A program made the position numbers and the translations under genes. From Oleoguttula mirabilis (taxonomy: Eukaryota; Ascomycota; Dothideomycetes; Mycosphaerellales; Teratosphaeriaceae): 64,000 bases of DNA. Positions within the stretch are counted from its first letter, which is position 1. Each line of letters begins with the position of its first letter. The stretch is taken from positions 248,001 to 312,000 of the forward strand of contig JAVFHQ010000031.1 of assembly GCA_035135055.1 (NCBI GenBank). Reading direction: 5' to 3'. The notes beneath the pieces were generated by a model. It ran no database searches, was not told the DNA's origin, and was given only the letters and a program-made list of their open reading frames with translations. Below, in pieces: positions 1 through 10,411 of the stretch.

Positions 1-2523
1 GCCCTGGTAACTAGGCCACGACGGGTGATCTGGCGAGATAGCAATAACTTCAGATGCAGTTGGAGGCGCGAAGTACGCCATGGTTGCTAGGCGTGCGAAG
101 TGTCTGACGAACGTGGTGCGGTGATGTTGCACTCTGCTTGTGGTGGTTCGGGGTGCGTCTAGGTGCCGGGCAGCTTCAATCTCAGGTCGTTCTGCAGCAA
201 GTCTTGAGTTGTTGTCTTCCCACAGGTATCAAGAGTTGCATGCGATGCGCAGATTGCTTCGGTGTTGGAGACTGAAAAGGCGTGTTGTGTGGACGTAAGT
301 CGAAGCCCAGCCACCTCGGTGTCGAACAGAGCTTGGGTCACAGCCAAGCGTACCTAGCTTCCAGCGTGTTTCGCTCGATGCGGAAGGAACCGCAACCAGC
401 CAATCAGCGTCCATGTTCACCTTCACAACGTCTCCGACACCATTTGTCCCCAAGAGATACATTGAATGTCTGCTTTTGCTCAGTAAGACCGGGGACGCCG
501 GGCTGCAGACGCCGCCCATCCCCTCTGTCTGTAAATCGTCGGCCGCACCGCCTCTGCCCCAACGTCGCGAGAAACACGGAATATCCTCGACCAGAGCTGA
601 AAGAAAGCACCTCTCGGGACATTTCGCACTTGGAACCCGACTGAGAAGCCGTAGTGACACTGCGGACTGAGCAGCGAGAACTCTATAGGGGGGAGAAAGC
701 TTAGTATAAAATAGGCGTGCCAGACAGCGCGGAAGACAAGAAACGACAGCGCGGGTGTAGATGTGGTGTATACGATGCAAGGTATGGACATCAACTGTAC
801 TCTGTAGGAGGCGGTCCTTATCAGCAGCGCCGCTGATAGACAAACAAGCAGCGGCAGCTTTTTCATCACTAGGACAAAGAGACAGCGGAAGGACAGCAGA
901 GCTATGAAGGCATCGCCGATACTACTCATGGATATCTGGGCCGGTATAGCCTGATTGGCCTTGAGCTTGTCGAAGTATCCGCATGTCTGCGGAGTGTGTG
1001 AAGCGGCTCTCGTGTATCCCATCTGGACTCGGTGGCTCGGGCGGACACAAGCGTGTACTCTCCGTAGCTATCATGAGGACCCATCCCATGATCTCAGGAT
1101 CTTAAACCCGGCATCCGGTGGGCCTACTGCTGGCTTTGTGTCGAACCGTCGGCATGCCATATATGATCCGCTTCCTGGTTTCCGTCTTACGGTTGAATAG
1201 CTAGGGTCCTGCAGGCCTCCTCTGGGTCGGGAGAGCCCCAACGTAGTACGATGGAGTGGTTGGCTCGCGCATCATCGCGCATCATCGCCTGGGTGTAGGC
1301 AAAGCCACGTTGATGGTGCTGGGAGATGGTGCTGGGTGACAGGCAAGGTGACAGGATGAGGTCCATGCCTCGCCGCCATGGCCGCTCCGCATTGCTTGGC
1401 ATGTCCAATTCATTCGACAGAGCTGGCGTCTGGCCCTTCTCCTCCGTACCTGGATCAGCGTACAGTTGGCTTATGTATCGTATGTCTGGCGAGTCAGCGC
1501 ATTCATTCGTCGCAGTGGAAGCCTTCAAGCATGCGATCCGTTCGAGTGGACCGGGGCACGACCTCCGCAACGCGGCCACTCAGCCCAGCTTCCTCCCTCC
1601 AGCCAATCGATGTGCCCTTTGACGACGCTCGGCGCTGATGGGAGGGGCGATGGGTCCTGCACGCTTGGAGTGTCGCTAACGGAAGGACGTTAGCGTGATC
1701 CAGCACCGGGGAAGACAAACACTGCAAAAAGAGTAGAGCAATGGGCAGAGGCTTCGGCGAGGAAGCTGTCGGAGCCCTTCGAAGGCTGCAACATCCAATC
1801 GGCGCTATGGCGGCAGTATGGTTGGCAGCAGAAAGGTGCAACGACTGGCGTCCTAGCCCACAAAGGTCTCACGCTTTTGTGGACTCTTGCCAACATGGAG
1901 CGTTTGCAACTCCGGGCTCAGACAGGTGGCAATCCCGTCCTCATCTCTTAAACTCCAATGCATCTCGACCGAAGCCACTGCGTGATGTTTGGACTGTCTA
2001 CAGCGCAGTTCAGAACGTCCGCCAGGCAACCGGTATATCCATGTCCTATTCGTACTCTACTTCGTACCATTCATAGCATACGTCTGCACTCTACCGACTT
2101 GGTATCTCAATTGCTAAACGTTCGCAGGCGTGCAGTGGCCAGACTGGGTTTCGGCATGAGTGTGCAGCATGCCCGACCTTGGCCTACGTCCGACTGTAGC
2201 GTAGCAGTCTGGCTACAGCGGTATTTACTCGCGCCATGTGCGTTGTAACGGTAGCCAAGCTTGACTGGAAGTTCACCTTCACGTCGTTGCGAACACCCGA
2301 GACGACACCTTTCTCTGGTTACGACTTTCCTCCATTTCTTTCCTCTGACGATCTACGCTCTTGCATCGTTACCACCTCGCATACATCTCAGTTTCTCTCC
2401 TCGGTCTGATTGCCAGCGATTGAAATTCCCATCGGGCGCTTTTGCATACTGCACACGTTGCAGACTTGGTCGAGCCTCGCTACGCCAACACTCAACGAGC
2501 AAGATCATCGCCGAGCTCGGACG
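1..2523. other. No gene supported; short tandem duplications
   Basis: I see no ORF here with family-like sequence; the longest frames overlap each other on both strands and most lack an ATG. Two small direct duplications are visible: a 10-bp unit repeated at about 1266-1288 and a 13-bp unit repeated at about 1312-1337. The last ~300 bases before 2524 are pyrimidine-rich and may be the promoter and 5' UTR of the next gene. A lowly conserved or heavily spliced gene cannot be excluded. Confidence 0.5.
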
Positions 2524-3420
2524 ATGGACGAGATGAAAGGGACGAGAGTCGCTCCGTACAACTATTACGGCATTCCTAGATCACAGCAGCCAGCAGAGCC
2601 GGAGTTCGGTCAAGGCGGTACATCGACCCGGAAATATCAAGCAGGCGTGCGGTACACGGTGTGCGCGAAAGATCAACGCACGTTCCCAATCAATTTCAGG
2701 AAGAATAACGGCGTGCACTGCACGCAATGCAGCCATAAGATTGACGCCGAGCTGGGGTTTGGGAGCCAGTGGGAGGCTGCTCGGGTTGCGATCTTAGCGG
2801 GAGTCTCAGTGGAAGAGTACGTCCGCAAGGAGGTCGAGAGTAGAACGGGTCGAGCAACAGGACCTGGTGGCAAACCGAAAGCTTCAGAGCGCATCGAGGT
2901 CGAACGGTTGGCTGCAAAATGTCCACCGAGCGTCAGCGACCCTCCGACGGCAAGGTCGCATGCGTACCCAAAGGCCAACATTTACGGGACCACCCTCGCG
3001 CCTGAGGGCAGTACTGCCACACCCACGCCAGCACCCGTTCCTGCCGCGGTCAATACGGTGATATTCCCGACCTTACACAAGCGGAGCTACTCAGCTTTCG
3101 GGGATGTTCGTGGTCTCGAGAAACCGGCAGTCAAGGAGCCCGCTCTGAAGCGTGCTAGGAGATCGGCGCATACCGCTCGCAATCACCCCACCGCCGCACG
3201 ACATGAGCAGCCAACGGGCACGGTCATGCCGGACGGCTACATCCTCGGAGAAGAGGGCACGAACGGCGCACCGCCGGGCTACGCACCGGTTCTTGGCTTC
3301 GACCCCTCAGGCCAACTGTTCGGGCACAAGTACGTGTCACCGGAAAGTCACAGGTTCAACGAGGTGTATCAGACTATGCAGATATCAAGAGATATGCTGA
3401 GATGGGTGGTGATCCGCTGA
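2524..3420 (+). CDS. Unknown protein with Cys-containing WEAAR domain (paralogue A)
   Basis: Predicted 298 aa, single exon, ATG at 2524 (frame open upstream to a TTG at 2410, but this is the first ATG). I do not recognise a named family. Residues ~43-110 hold a short domain with one Cys, an FP pair, then HCTQC and a QWEAAR motif. The same arrangement is in the next gene (4107-6548), so the two are likely tandem paralogues. The middle (~115-230) is low-complexity Pro/Ala/Thr with a basic KRARR patch near 195-205 that could be a nuclear signal. The C-terminus has a GYAPVLGFDPSGQ stretch that loosely resembles the C-terminal region of the neighbour. Compared with the neighbour, this copy lacks the second Cys of the first CxxC, so zinc binding is doubtful. 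Function unknown; possibly DNA- or chromatin-associated by composition only. Confidence 0.7.
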   Translation: MDEMKGTRVAPYNYYGIPRSQQPAEPEFGQGGTSTRKYQAGVRYTVCAKDQRTFPINFRKNNGVHCTQCSHKIDAELGFGSQWEAARVAILAGVSVEEYVRKEVESRTGRATGPGGKPKASERIEVERLAAKCPPSVSDPPTARSHAYPKANIYGTTLAPEGSTATPTPAPVPAAVNTVIFPTLHKRSYSAFGDVRGLEKPAVKEPALKRARRSAHTARNHPTAARHEQPTGTVMPDGYILGEEGTNGAPPGYAPVLGFDPSGQLFGHKYVSPESHRFNEVYQTMQISRDMLRWVVIR

Positions 3421-4106
3421 GAGAGGGAGGGTAAGCTGATGGCAAGCTACGGGACGAGATAAGAGCCGTTGGAGGGAGGGTAAAGAGCGGCCCCGATGGG
3501 AGGTGTTGCGAACCACGCTAAGAGTGAGATATGAGCGGGTGTGGTAAGGGGCTTGGGTGCATATGGATGGAAGGGCAGGCAGACTGTCAGGGAGCGCGGG
3601 ATTCACATACTCTCTGCTATGTGATATCGAGGAAGAATTTGCACCACGTCGTCACGGACGTTCATCATCACTTCTTCGGCGACTATAGTTTGCTGCCCAA
3701 CCTGCACATATCTGCCTGCTTGCGATGGAAGGCAAAGCGGATCGCAATAGCATTCACTCCAGAATTTTTCGCGAAAGGCGCGCTAGCTTAGTCATCACCA
3801 TCAGCTTCCCGACTCCAAGCCATGCAATCACGACAGATGCGCAGAACTCTCGGTCCACCGATGCATCGCTCCATCTCCCCATATCCGACAACAAGCACAT
3901 CGAGCTTACCGTGTGGCTACGTGTGGACTTGACTTCACATCGGATTGGAGTGGTTCCACTTTTACGGCGACTTTTGGCCGGGTGACTCGAAAGTCATCGG
4001 GTATTGTGGCAACCTACTATTGTTGCTTCGAACCACGTCTTCGACAACGGACACCGCGGTCGCATCTTTCTCTACCACCGCACACTCCACACCGACTGCC
4101 ACGACT
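3421..4106. other. Intergenic, probable promoter of the 4107 gene
   Basis: No coding signal other than a frame that runs in from 3945 and is open into the next gene. The first ATG of that frame (3945) would add 54 residues of poor quality; the ATG at 4107 starts a more protein-like sequence. The stretch before it is rich in C/A and reads like a fungal 5' UTR. Confidence 0.5.
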
Positions 4107-6548
4107 ATGGCGAACAACATCACCAGCATCCCGGCTACTCCGGCGCAACCCTCGAGCCGGCCTCGAGTCCCACAAGCAGTCGTGAACAGCTTCTGGCAGA
4201 CGAATGTCACCATCTCCATGAACGGCAGGATGTACACTGGCAAGCCCGTCGACCTGTACCATCCTCACGCCGAGCTCCGGATTGGACTGGATCGAGCGTA
4301 CGAGAAGCATCTCCAAGAACGTTTCGACTCGAGATCCGCCGCCACCGCACCCCCACCTCCACCCGCCACAGCTCGACCAGCTTTCTCCGGCACAGCGCGC
4401 ATAGGCCTCCAGCAGCGCCCGGTCGCTCCGAGTCTGCTACAGATCGCTACGGGCGCTGGCCGCTCGCTTGCAAACCCGCGGCCCTTCCTTCCACCACCAC
4501 CACCACACGCCTCGGCTACGCCGGCGCAGCAATACGGCGCAAAAGACGCAAGCGCACCGAGCCGCGTGCAGCAGAGGGAGGTCGTTGGCCTCACCCACGA
4601 GCAGCACAATGCTGCGCCGACAGCGAATGGCGTGCCGCAGTCGCTTGCGAACCAGCAGGTCTATCTTCCACCACCACCACCACCACCACCATACGCTGCG
4701 GCCATGGTGACGCAACCGTACGGCGCGATAGACGCAAGCGCACAGAGTCGCCTCCAGCAGAGGCAGGTCATTGGCCTCACCCATGAGGAGCACAATCCTG
4801 TGCCGACAGCGAATCGCGTGCCACAGATCAAGAAGACCGCGCACACAGGCAGCAACGGTTACGGCGTACCATGCTGCGACGACTACTCTCCTTGGCCATG
4901 GATGGGCAAATGGGTCAGCTGCATGAGCTGTGGGACGCCTTGTGATGATAGCACTCCAGTTCCCGCCTCAAAGGGGGGCGTGAAAACCTCGGCGAGCGTG
5001 CAGGAGAGCGCCGCATTGTACCAGAACAGTCCCCTCTACCCGCAACACACGAGCTTCACAACATCGACCCCCAATCCAGTCGTGCAGCGCGGCGCTGTCG
5101 CCGACAACAGTAACACGGACTCAAAGCTGCTAAAGACATCGAGCGCACCACCGCATCTTCAGCCTATTGTTAGCACTCCCCAGCACCGCTTCGGCTCTGA
5201 CCGTACAGCTGGCGACACCGCTCTTCGGGTCTTAGACCCGACAGTTCAGGCGCAGTCGGGTAAGCGCAAGCGCACAGTCCAGCCCGAGAATCAGCAACCT
5301 GCTACAGTATTCAAGAAGCAGAAGGTCTACGAGCTTCTTTGCGACGACTGCCGGAGAGGGTTTCCGAGCAATGCTGGCAACAACAGCGTACACTGCACAC
5401 AATGCTGCAATAAATCCAAGTCGTCCGGATACTGCATCTGGGAGGCTGCCCGCATTGTACTTTCAAAGAGGGCACAGGTGGGCGTGGAAGTTACGGCTGC
5501 CCTTCGTGGCGCAGTCTCCGAGCGAGCGAGGGCTTGTCAGATCACGAGGGCACAGAAGGGTTGGTGCGCTTGCATCAAGTCGGATCGTCTGAAGGAAGCT
5601 TTTGCGGGTACGGCTGCACCGACTGGAAGCTACTTCGACCTCTTGAAGAGGCCTGTGACTGCTTCACCCTCGTCTACAGCCTCCGGCATACTTCAAGGTC
5701 AACAGCTTGCTTCATCGCCGAGCGTCACCACCCAGCGCGCAGCGATGGCGGCCATGCACGATTTGCTGAGTCTCTCGCACTCGAATGCAAGCTCACCAGC
5801 ATTCACCCCGAGCGTGGGATCACCACAGACTCCAGCCGCAGACTCCTCCTACCCGAATGCAGCAGCTCCAACAAGGCAGATCTACCAGCTCGACCAGGCG
5901 CCGAAGCAAGCGCAGAACAAGAAGCGCAAAATAGCTTCGGTCATCGACGTGGAGACCGCACGCTTCGATAGGCCGCCTCGCAAGTTTGCAAAGTCGAGCT
6001 CAACCCAGAAGTCAGCAGCCCCGGAGCAAACTATCCCGGCGCCGGCGAAGATGGATCTCGAGACCCTCATCGACACGTACGGCTCGTTGATCGCCGCCGA
6101 GGCTGCCATGGCCGCCACGCCCGGCTTCGTGTTCCCGTCGATGCAGGAGTACAAGCCCAAATTCAGCGCATGGCCAATGAACGTGCATCCTGAAGTGTAC
6201 GAAACCCTCCCAGCTCCAGTCAAAGCCGGTTACGAGCCCTACGGCCTTACACTGGGTCCGAACGGCGAAATGCCGTATCAACCGCTCGGTTATACCTGCT
6301 ACAAGAAGCAGCAACCAGAGCAGGGCATCTACTACCCAGGCAGACAACATGAGTTCGGCATGCACTGGGGCGAGAAGGCCGGCGAGTGCAAGTCCTGCGA
6401 GAAGATGGCGATCCCCGACCTTGTGGTGGCGCAGAGGATCCATGATCGGCATAGAGATTCGAAGAAGGCAGACAGGGACGATGCGGAGAGGCTCAAGCGT
6501 GATCCCGGGCTGATGAAAATGCTGGAGAAGGGCTATAGGCCTTTCTGA
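4107..6548 (+). CDS. Large unknown Cys-containing protein (paralogue B)
   Basis: Predicted 813 aa from the ATG at 4107, single exon. N-terminal residues ~15-70 form a compact region; ~75-240 is Pro-rich, with a tandem duplicated ~60-residue unit (each contains a polyproline run, a YGA-DASA segment and a GLTHE motif). Around residue 255-280 there is a Cys-rich patch with CC and CMSC. Residues ~410-480 carry the domain shared with the 2524 gene: CDDC, FP, HCTQC, WEAAR, here with both CxxC pairs and so able in principle to bind zinc. Basic KRKR-like stretches near 380 and 610 could be nuclear signals. The C-terminus (~700-813) has a GYEPYGLTLGPNGE segment and a final CKSCEK motif with a charged tail. 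No known family recognised; expression and function unknown. Tandem duplication with the upstream gene followed by divergence is my inference. Confidence 0.8.
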   Translation: MANNITSIPATPAQPSSRPRVPQAVVNSFWQTNVTISMNGRMYTGKPVDLYHPHAELRIGLDRAYEKHLQERFDSRSAATAPPPPPATARPAFSGTARIGLQQRPVAPSLLQIATGAGRSLANPRPFLPPPPPHASATPAQQYGAKDASAPSRVQQREVVGLTHEQHNAAPTANGVPQSLANQQVYLPPPPPPPPYAAAMVTQPYGAIDASAQSRLQQRQVIGLTHEEHNPVPTANRVPQIKKTAHTGSNGYGVPCCDDYSPWPWMGKWVSCMSCGTPCDDSTPVPASKGGVKTSASVQESAALYQNSPLYPQHTSFTTSTPNPVVQRGAVADNSNTDSKLLKTSSAPPHLQPIVSTPQHRFGSDRTAGDTALRVLDPTVQAQSGKRKRTVQPENQQPATVFKKQKVYELLCDDCRRGFPSNAGNNSVHCTQCCNKSKSSGYCIWEAARIVLSKRAQVGVEVTAALRGAVSERARACQITRAQKGWCACIKSDRLKEAFAGTAAPTGSYFDLLKRPVTASPSSTASGILQGQQLASSPSVTTQRAAMAAMHDLLSLSHSNASSPAFTPSVGSPQTPAADSSYPNAAAPTRQIYQLDQAPKQAQNKKRKIASVIDVETARFDRPPRKFAKSSSTQKSAAPEQTIPAPAKMDLETLIDTYGSLIAAEAAMAATPGFVFPSMQEYKPKFSAWPMNVHPEVYETLPAPVKAGYEPYGLTLGPNGEMPYQPLGYTCYKKQQPEQGIYYPGRQHEFGMHWGEKAGECKSCEKMAIPDLVVAQRIHDRHRDSKKADRDDAERLKRDPGLMKMLEKGYRPF
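4464..4826 (+). repeat. In-frame tandem duplication inside the 4107 gene
   Basis: Two adjacent units, 4464-4640 (59 codons) and 4641-4826 (62 codons), are similar in both DNA and protein. Each starts SLAN, contains a polyproline run encoded by a (CCA)n microsatellite, then DASA, a QQR motif, GLTHE and a PTAN-VPQ end. The length difference comes from the longer CCA run in unit two. Confidence 0.85.
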
Positions 6549-7599
6549 AGCGAGAAGCCTGATGGTAGGATGGGGGTTGGCGGGCGGTAAATATGCGCAT
6601 AGAACGGTGGTCGTACGCGGGATGCAGCAAAGAAAGAGGTGGATAGGAAACGAATGGATTGGCATGGGACGACTGGAAGGGGTGCTTTAGCGTGGACATT
6701 GGATGTCGTTGGTCCTTGATGCGTTAGCTTGCGATTGCTTGGTGTTATGAAATCAGACTGGGCCCTTGCGAATGTTTCTTGATCTCATACGGTCAGTGAA
6801 GCTAGATACTCGGCATCCGCCCGTACCACTGTGCAAGCTCAAGTCCACCTCTCTCTGCAGCCTGCGGGAGGGCTGGGTGTTCTGGAATATTTGACTTCCA
6901 CCGCTGCCTCACGATTTGCGCCACTAGCGGGAGCCATTGACGAGCGCAAACGGCGTGCCGTATAAGTATCTCCCCTGTTCTTTGGCATATCGTCCAAAGG
7001 TACGAGCTGTCTGCTGCCCGTGTTGATCACTTCTTTGCACAGCGAACGAATTCGACGGCTCTGATAATAGTGCCCGTTCCTGTGGCTAAGCAGTTTCGTC
7101 AGATGCTCAATCTTGGTACACCGTACACGACACGCTAATGAAGCGAGCTTCAAGGCGGAGCACACCAATAGTGCTACTGGCCCGACAGTGCCGCGGAGTT
7201 GGCGAGCAGGTTATGCATCCAACGGACGCCTAAGAAGGTCAGCTAGTAGCTGGGGTGATTGCCCTCTTGATGACTGCCTCTCATCGTCAAGTATGGACAC
7301 ATGCTTCATCTTGGACAACGTCAGGAACGGGATTCGCCTTCACCGAGCAACGCTATTGCAACAAGAGGCAACTGCCACTGGACCAGTTATGTCGTGAGTG
7401 GCGATCAACTCAAGGAATGGTAAGTCAACCGTTCTGCAACCTAGCTACTGCTGTGCACGACCTGCTGTTGGCCGGTGACATCACATACCTATTGCGACGG
7501 CAGACCTGTCCCACGACTGCCAGGAGCCCGGACGCCGGGCCAGATCCGAGCAGTCTGTGTTCTTGTCCATCACAGCGAGGCTGAACGCTTCCAAATACC
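6549..7599. other. No gene supported
   Basis: About 1 kb between convergent genes, with only short overlapping frames on both strands. No family-like sequence, RNA gene or repeat was recognised. Confidence 0.5.
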
Positions 7600-8269
7600 T
7601 TACCCGCTGTCGGAAGCATCTGCGACCTCCATCTCCCGCACTCTGTCCTCATCATAGACTTCCACCGCAGAAAAACCACGCTTGCGAGGGCCCTTACGAA
7701 GCGAGCTCTTCAGCTGCGAAGTGGTGACGACAGTCCCACCACGAGGTGCTGGGCTGGAACTTGATCGGCCTAGACGACATAGACCTGGTGACAACTTTCC
7801 TGCTGGTGTTTGCTTCCTTTGGCGCAACCGGTCACTAGCTTTGAGTGGTAAAGATGTCGTCAGTGGTTGAGCATGCTGTTGGGTAGTCTTGCTTATGGGG
7901 GAGGCGGGAAATGGATGTCTTAGCATCCCGGGAGTTCTCGACTTTCCTACATCCATTGACAATCGAAGGCGCGTAGTAGGACTATCCGGTATTGCAGGAA
8001 GCGTACTATTTTCAACTTACAGCGGGTAATGGCAGCGAACTCCAAGAATACACATCAGTCTTTAGCTACCTTCCTGTGCACTTTCCTGGTGTTTAGCACA
8101 CCGCCATCCTCACTTACCGGCATCCACCATCATGCTCGGATGTCCTGCTACCGATGCCTGCATCAGCCTCACTCACGTTCTCGACCACGCGCTTGCGATT
8201 CTGCCTTCCGAAAGACTGCGTATCTGCAGACACCGACCCATCGGAGAGAAACGCTGGCGATGCCGACAT
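7600..8269 (-). CDS. Spliced ORF downstream of an in-frame stop; unknown product
   Basis: Two exons on the minus strand: 8269-8118 and 8005-7600, joined across a 112-nt intron with donor GTAAGTG and acceptor AAATAG; the phase is consistent and the join gives 185 aa from the ATG at 8269. The protein is low-complexity, Ser/Pro-rich, with basic clusters (QNRKRVVEN near the start, LRKGPRKRG near the C-terminus) that suggest a nuclear protein. The frame is open upstream of the ATG right up to the TAA of the 690-aa ORF (8341-8339), only 69 bases away, and reads as protein there too. It may therefore be the C-terminal part of one large gene interrupted by a stop, and not a gene of its own. No family recognised. 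Confidence 0.5.
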
Positions 8270-8338
8270 GGATCCCTCCGACGATGGAGTGGCGTGCTTG
8301 ATTGCTGGTGCTGTAGTAAACAGTGCCGCTGACCCACC

Positions 8339-10411
8339 TTATTGCGCGACGGCGGCAGCATTAGAAAGCTGCGGGTTCTGCTGAGGAGTGGCCGTGACTT
8401 TGTGGCTGCGTTCTTTGCACGCAAACGTAGCTTTGGGCGCAGCAACGAAGCAGAGGATGGAATGGCGATCGAAGACCCCCAAGCAGACCAGCTTGTTCTG
8501 CAGCAATATCCGGATGATGGCCTCCATGCGCTCTGAGCAGCGGATGTTGTTGTCAATGGGTGACTTGAGACCAAGATCGTCCTTCTTCGGGAGACTGACA
8601 CCGCGCTCGTGGACCTTGACCGCTTCCTCGACGATGACCCAGCTTGCAGCTTCGACGCAAGCAAGCGTGATTGTACCCTTCTCGAGGGCACTCTGTACTT
8701 TGACCCACTGCTTCTTCTGCCAGTCGTCAGCGTCCGCTGGAAGCGTGACCATGGCGTCAAAGACGCGCTGGCGACACTGCTCAAAGGTTTGGCGAACGTA
8801 GGCAATGTCGTCCGCCATTGGGCTGACTTGGCGAGTGGGCGGCTTCAGATGTTCGGTGGCTTCCTCGGTGCTGCGCATACTTTGTTGATACATGGCAAGG
8901 CCAGACAAAGTCTGCGCCGTCTGTGCAACCTCCGGTGCGGGCAGGGTCACAATTGGGATTTGGATCCTGGTACCGTTTACAACAACAGTTTCGGTGGGTA
9001 GGTCGCTCATAGAGTCCGGGACCCGAGTCAAAGCTCCACCATATCTCTTCTGCGGCAGGGCACTCGTGTCGAAGCTCCAGAAGTTTTCGAGGTCGTTTGC
9101 CCAAGCTGAGCACTCCACCCAACCTTCTTTCTCCACAAGAAGCCCATCAGCCATCAGCTGATCGTTCAGATCTTCGTAGAAGCTCTTGAGCGAGGGCGCT
9201 TCAATCGGAAAGCTTTCAAAACCGACTCTCGGCCAGAGCATCTTCGCCATGCCCAGGATTTCCGCCTTCGTGGTGAGCTCGAGGCTCTGCTTGAGGATGC
9301 CAATGACATCTCTCATGACGGCGATCGCATCGCTGCCCTCCTCAGGAGCGTCACGGAACGTGACGCCAGAAAGTACCATGGCCCACAGCTTATTGAGCGT
9401 ACGCCTGATGAACGTCCTTGATATGAGCGACCGGTCGTAGGCGTAGTTGTCGATGTCATCCGGCATACGAAACCGCCGTGTAAAGTGCACGTTCTTTAGC
9501 AGAGGCAAAATCTGTGCGATGACACCCGTTGCTTCGTGGGTGCCTCCCGTCTGCGAGTCGATGAACTTCGCTGCCTGGTCGAACAGAGTGGTGTGCTGTT
9601 CCTCTGTCATGTATTGCCAAACAGTACGTCCTGGCATGAGGTAGAAGACCAACTGGAGCGCAAAGTCGCAATGCCTTTTTGCTGCCTCTGTGAATTGACC
9701 CATTTCGAAGGAAGCTACTAGACGGCGGAGTTGCTCACTGCCCCTGGTAGCGTCTGCTAAGTCTTCCGCGCTATAGAACGTGTACACCACTGCATCCAAG
9801 TCGCGGGCGGAGCCCACTGTGTGAGCCGTGGTAAGCCTCGTACCATTTGCATGCTCCGTAGTCTCCTCGAGATCGAACGGCGTTCCACTGTCTGCGTTTG
9901 TGTGAGTATGATCCAGAACGGATTCCCAGTCTCGAGATGGAGGTCCTTGCACTCGGCGAGGGTTCTGAGAATGGATGTCATGCCCCGGGTAGAGAGCAGC
10001 GGACTCGAATGGACTGCTGTAGCGCGTTGGTGCTAGGGCGGGCAGGGCGTGACTGCTGCGCCATTCGGCCGCCTGGAATTGAGGCTGAACTGTCACAGCT
10101 TGTGGCAGTGCCGGCTTTGGTGACGAGAAGGTTACGCCGTAGTGGCTGTGTGATGCCGAAGCGTCTCGAGCGTACGGGCCATGTCCTTGAGTTGCGTCGC
10201 CGAGCGTATGAAAACCGGTATAAGGTGCGAAGATGTTTGGTGTACCAAGGTTAAAACCATTGTGCAGGCGTGTGTTGGTAGTTCGCAGGCGATGGGAAGG
10301 TCGCAGGTCCCGCGGAATCGGCAAATGAGTAGGGAGTCCCACCAAGGCCTCGATACATGCCTCCGTCGTCGGACAAACGAGGTTAGTAAATCGTGCTTCG
10401 CCGGATCCCAT
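8339..10411 (-). CDS. Large unknown protein, probably N-terminal part of a longer one
   Basis: Uninterrupted 690-aa ORF starting at the ATG 10411-10409. Residues 1-190 look disordered (His/Pro/Ser-rich). From ~200 to ~650 the sequence is helical and globular in character, with no motif I can assign; it includes an FYSAEDLADATRG stretch and a helix-rich central part with conserved-looking Trp residues. The last ~60 residues again become low-complexity. The stop TAA at 8341-8339 is followed in the same frame by at least 72 more sense codons and a good splice donor, which suggests that the true protein continues into the 8269-7600 exons. The start is not certain: no obvious upstream exon was found, but 10412-10970 minus has other open frames. 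Confidence 0.7.
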   Translation of the reverse strand: MGSGEARFTNLVCPTTEACIEALVGLPTHLPIPRDLRPSHRLRTTNTRLHNGFNLGTPNIFAPYTGFHTLGDATQGHGPYARDASASHSHYGVTFSSPKPALPQAVTVQPQFQAAEWRSSHALPALAPTRYSSPFESAALYPGHDIHSQNPRRVQGPPSRDWESVLDHTHTNADSGTPFDLEETTEHANGTRLTTAHTVGSARDLDAVVYTFYSAEDLADATRGSEQLRRLVASFEMGQFTEAAKRHCDFALQLVFYLMPGRTVWQYMTEEQHTTLFDQAAKFIDSQTGGTHEATGVIAQILPLLKNVHFTRRFRMPDDIDNYAYDRSLISRTFIRRTLNKLWAMVLSGVTFRDAPEEGSDAIAVMRDVIGILKQSLELTTKAEILGMAKMLWPRVGFESFPIEAPSLKSFYEDLNDQLMADGLLVEKEGWVECSAWANDLENFWSFDTSALPQKRYGGALTRVPDSMSDLPTETVVVNGTRIQIPIVTLPAPEVAQTAQTLSGLAMYQQSMRSTEEATEHLKPPTRQVSPMADDIAYVRQTFEQCRQRVFDAMVTLPADADDWQKKQWVKVQSALEKGTITLACVEAASWVIVEEAVKVHERGVSLPKKDDLGLKSPIDNNIRCSERMEAIIRILLQNKLVCLGVFDRHSILCFVAAPKATFACKERSHKVTATPQQNPQLSNAAAVAQ

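Noticed and set aside
436..450. 15-bp exact match to 46771-46785
   Set aside because: A few 15-mers are expected by chance in 64 kb on both strands, and the surrounding order of sequence does not match.
8339..8580. An intron that would remove the TAA at 8341
   Set aside because: A CTAAT branch and several acceptors exist nearby, but the plausible donors all leave the downstream exon out of frame. The only phase-compatible donor needs a 234-nt intron with a weak GTCTCA site.
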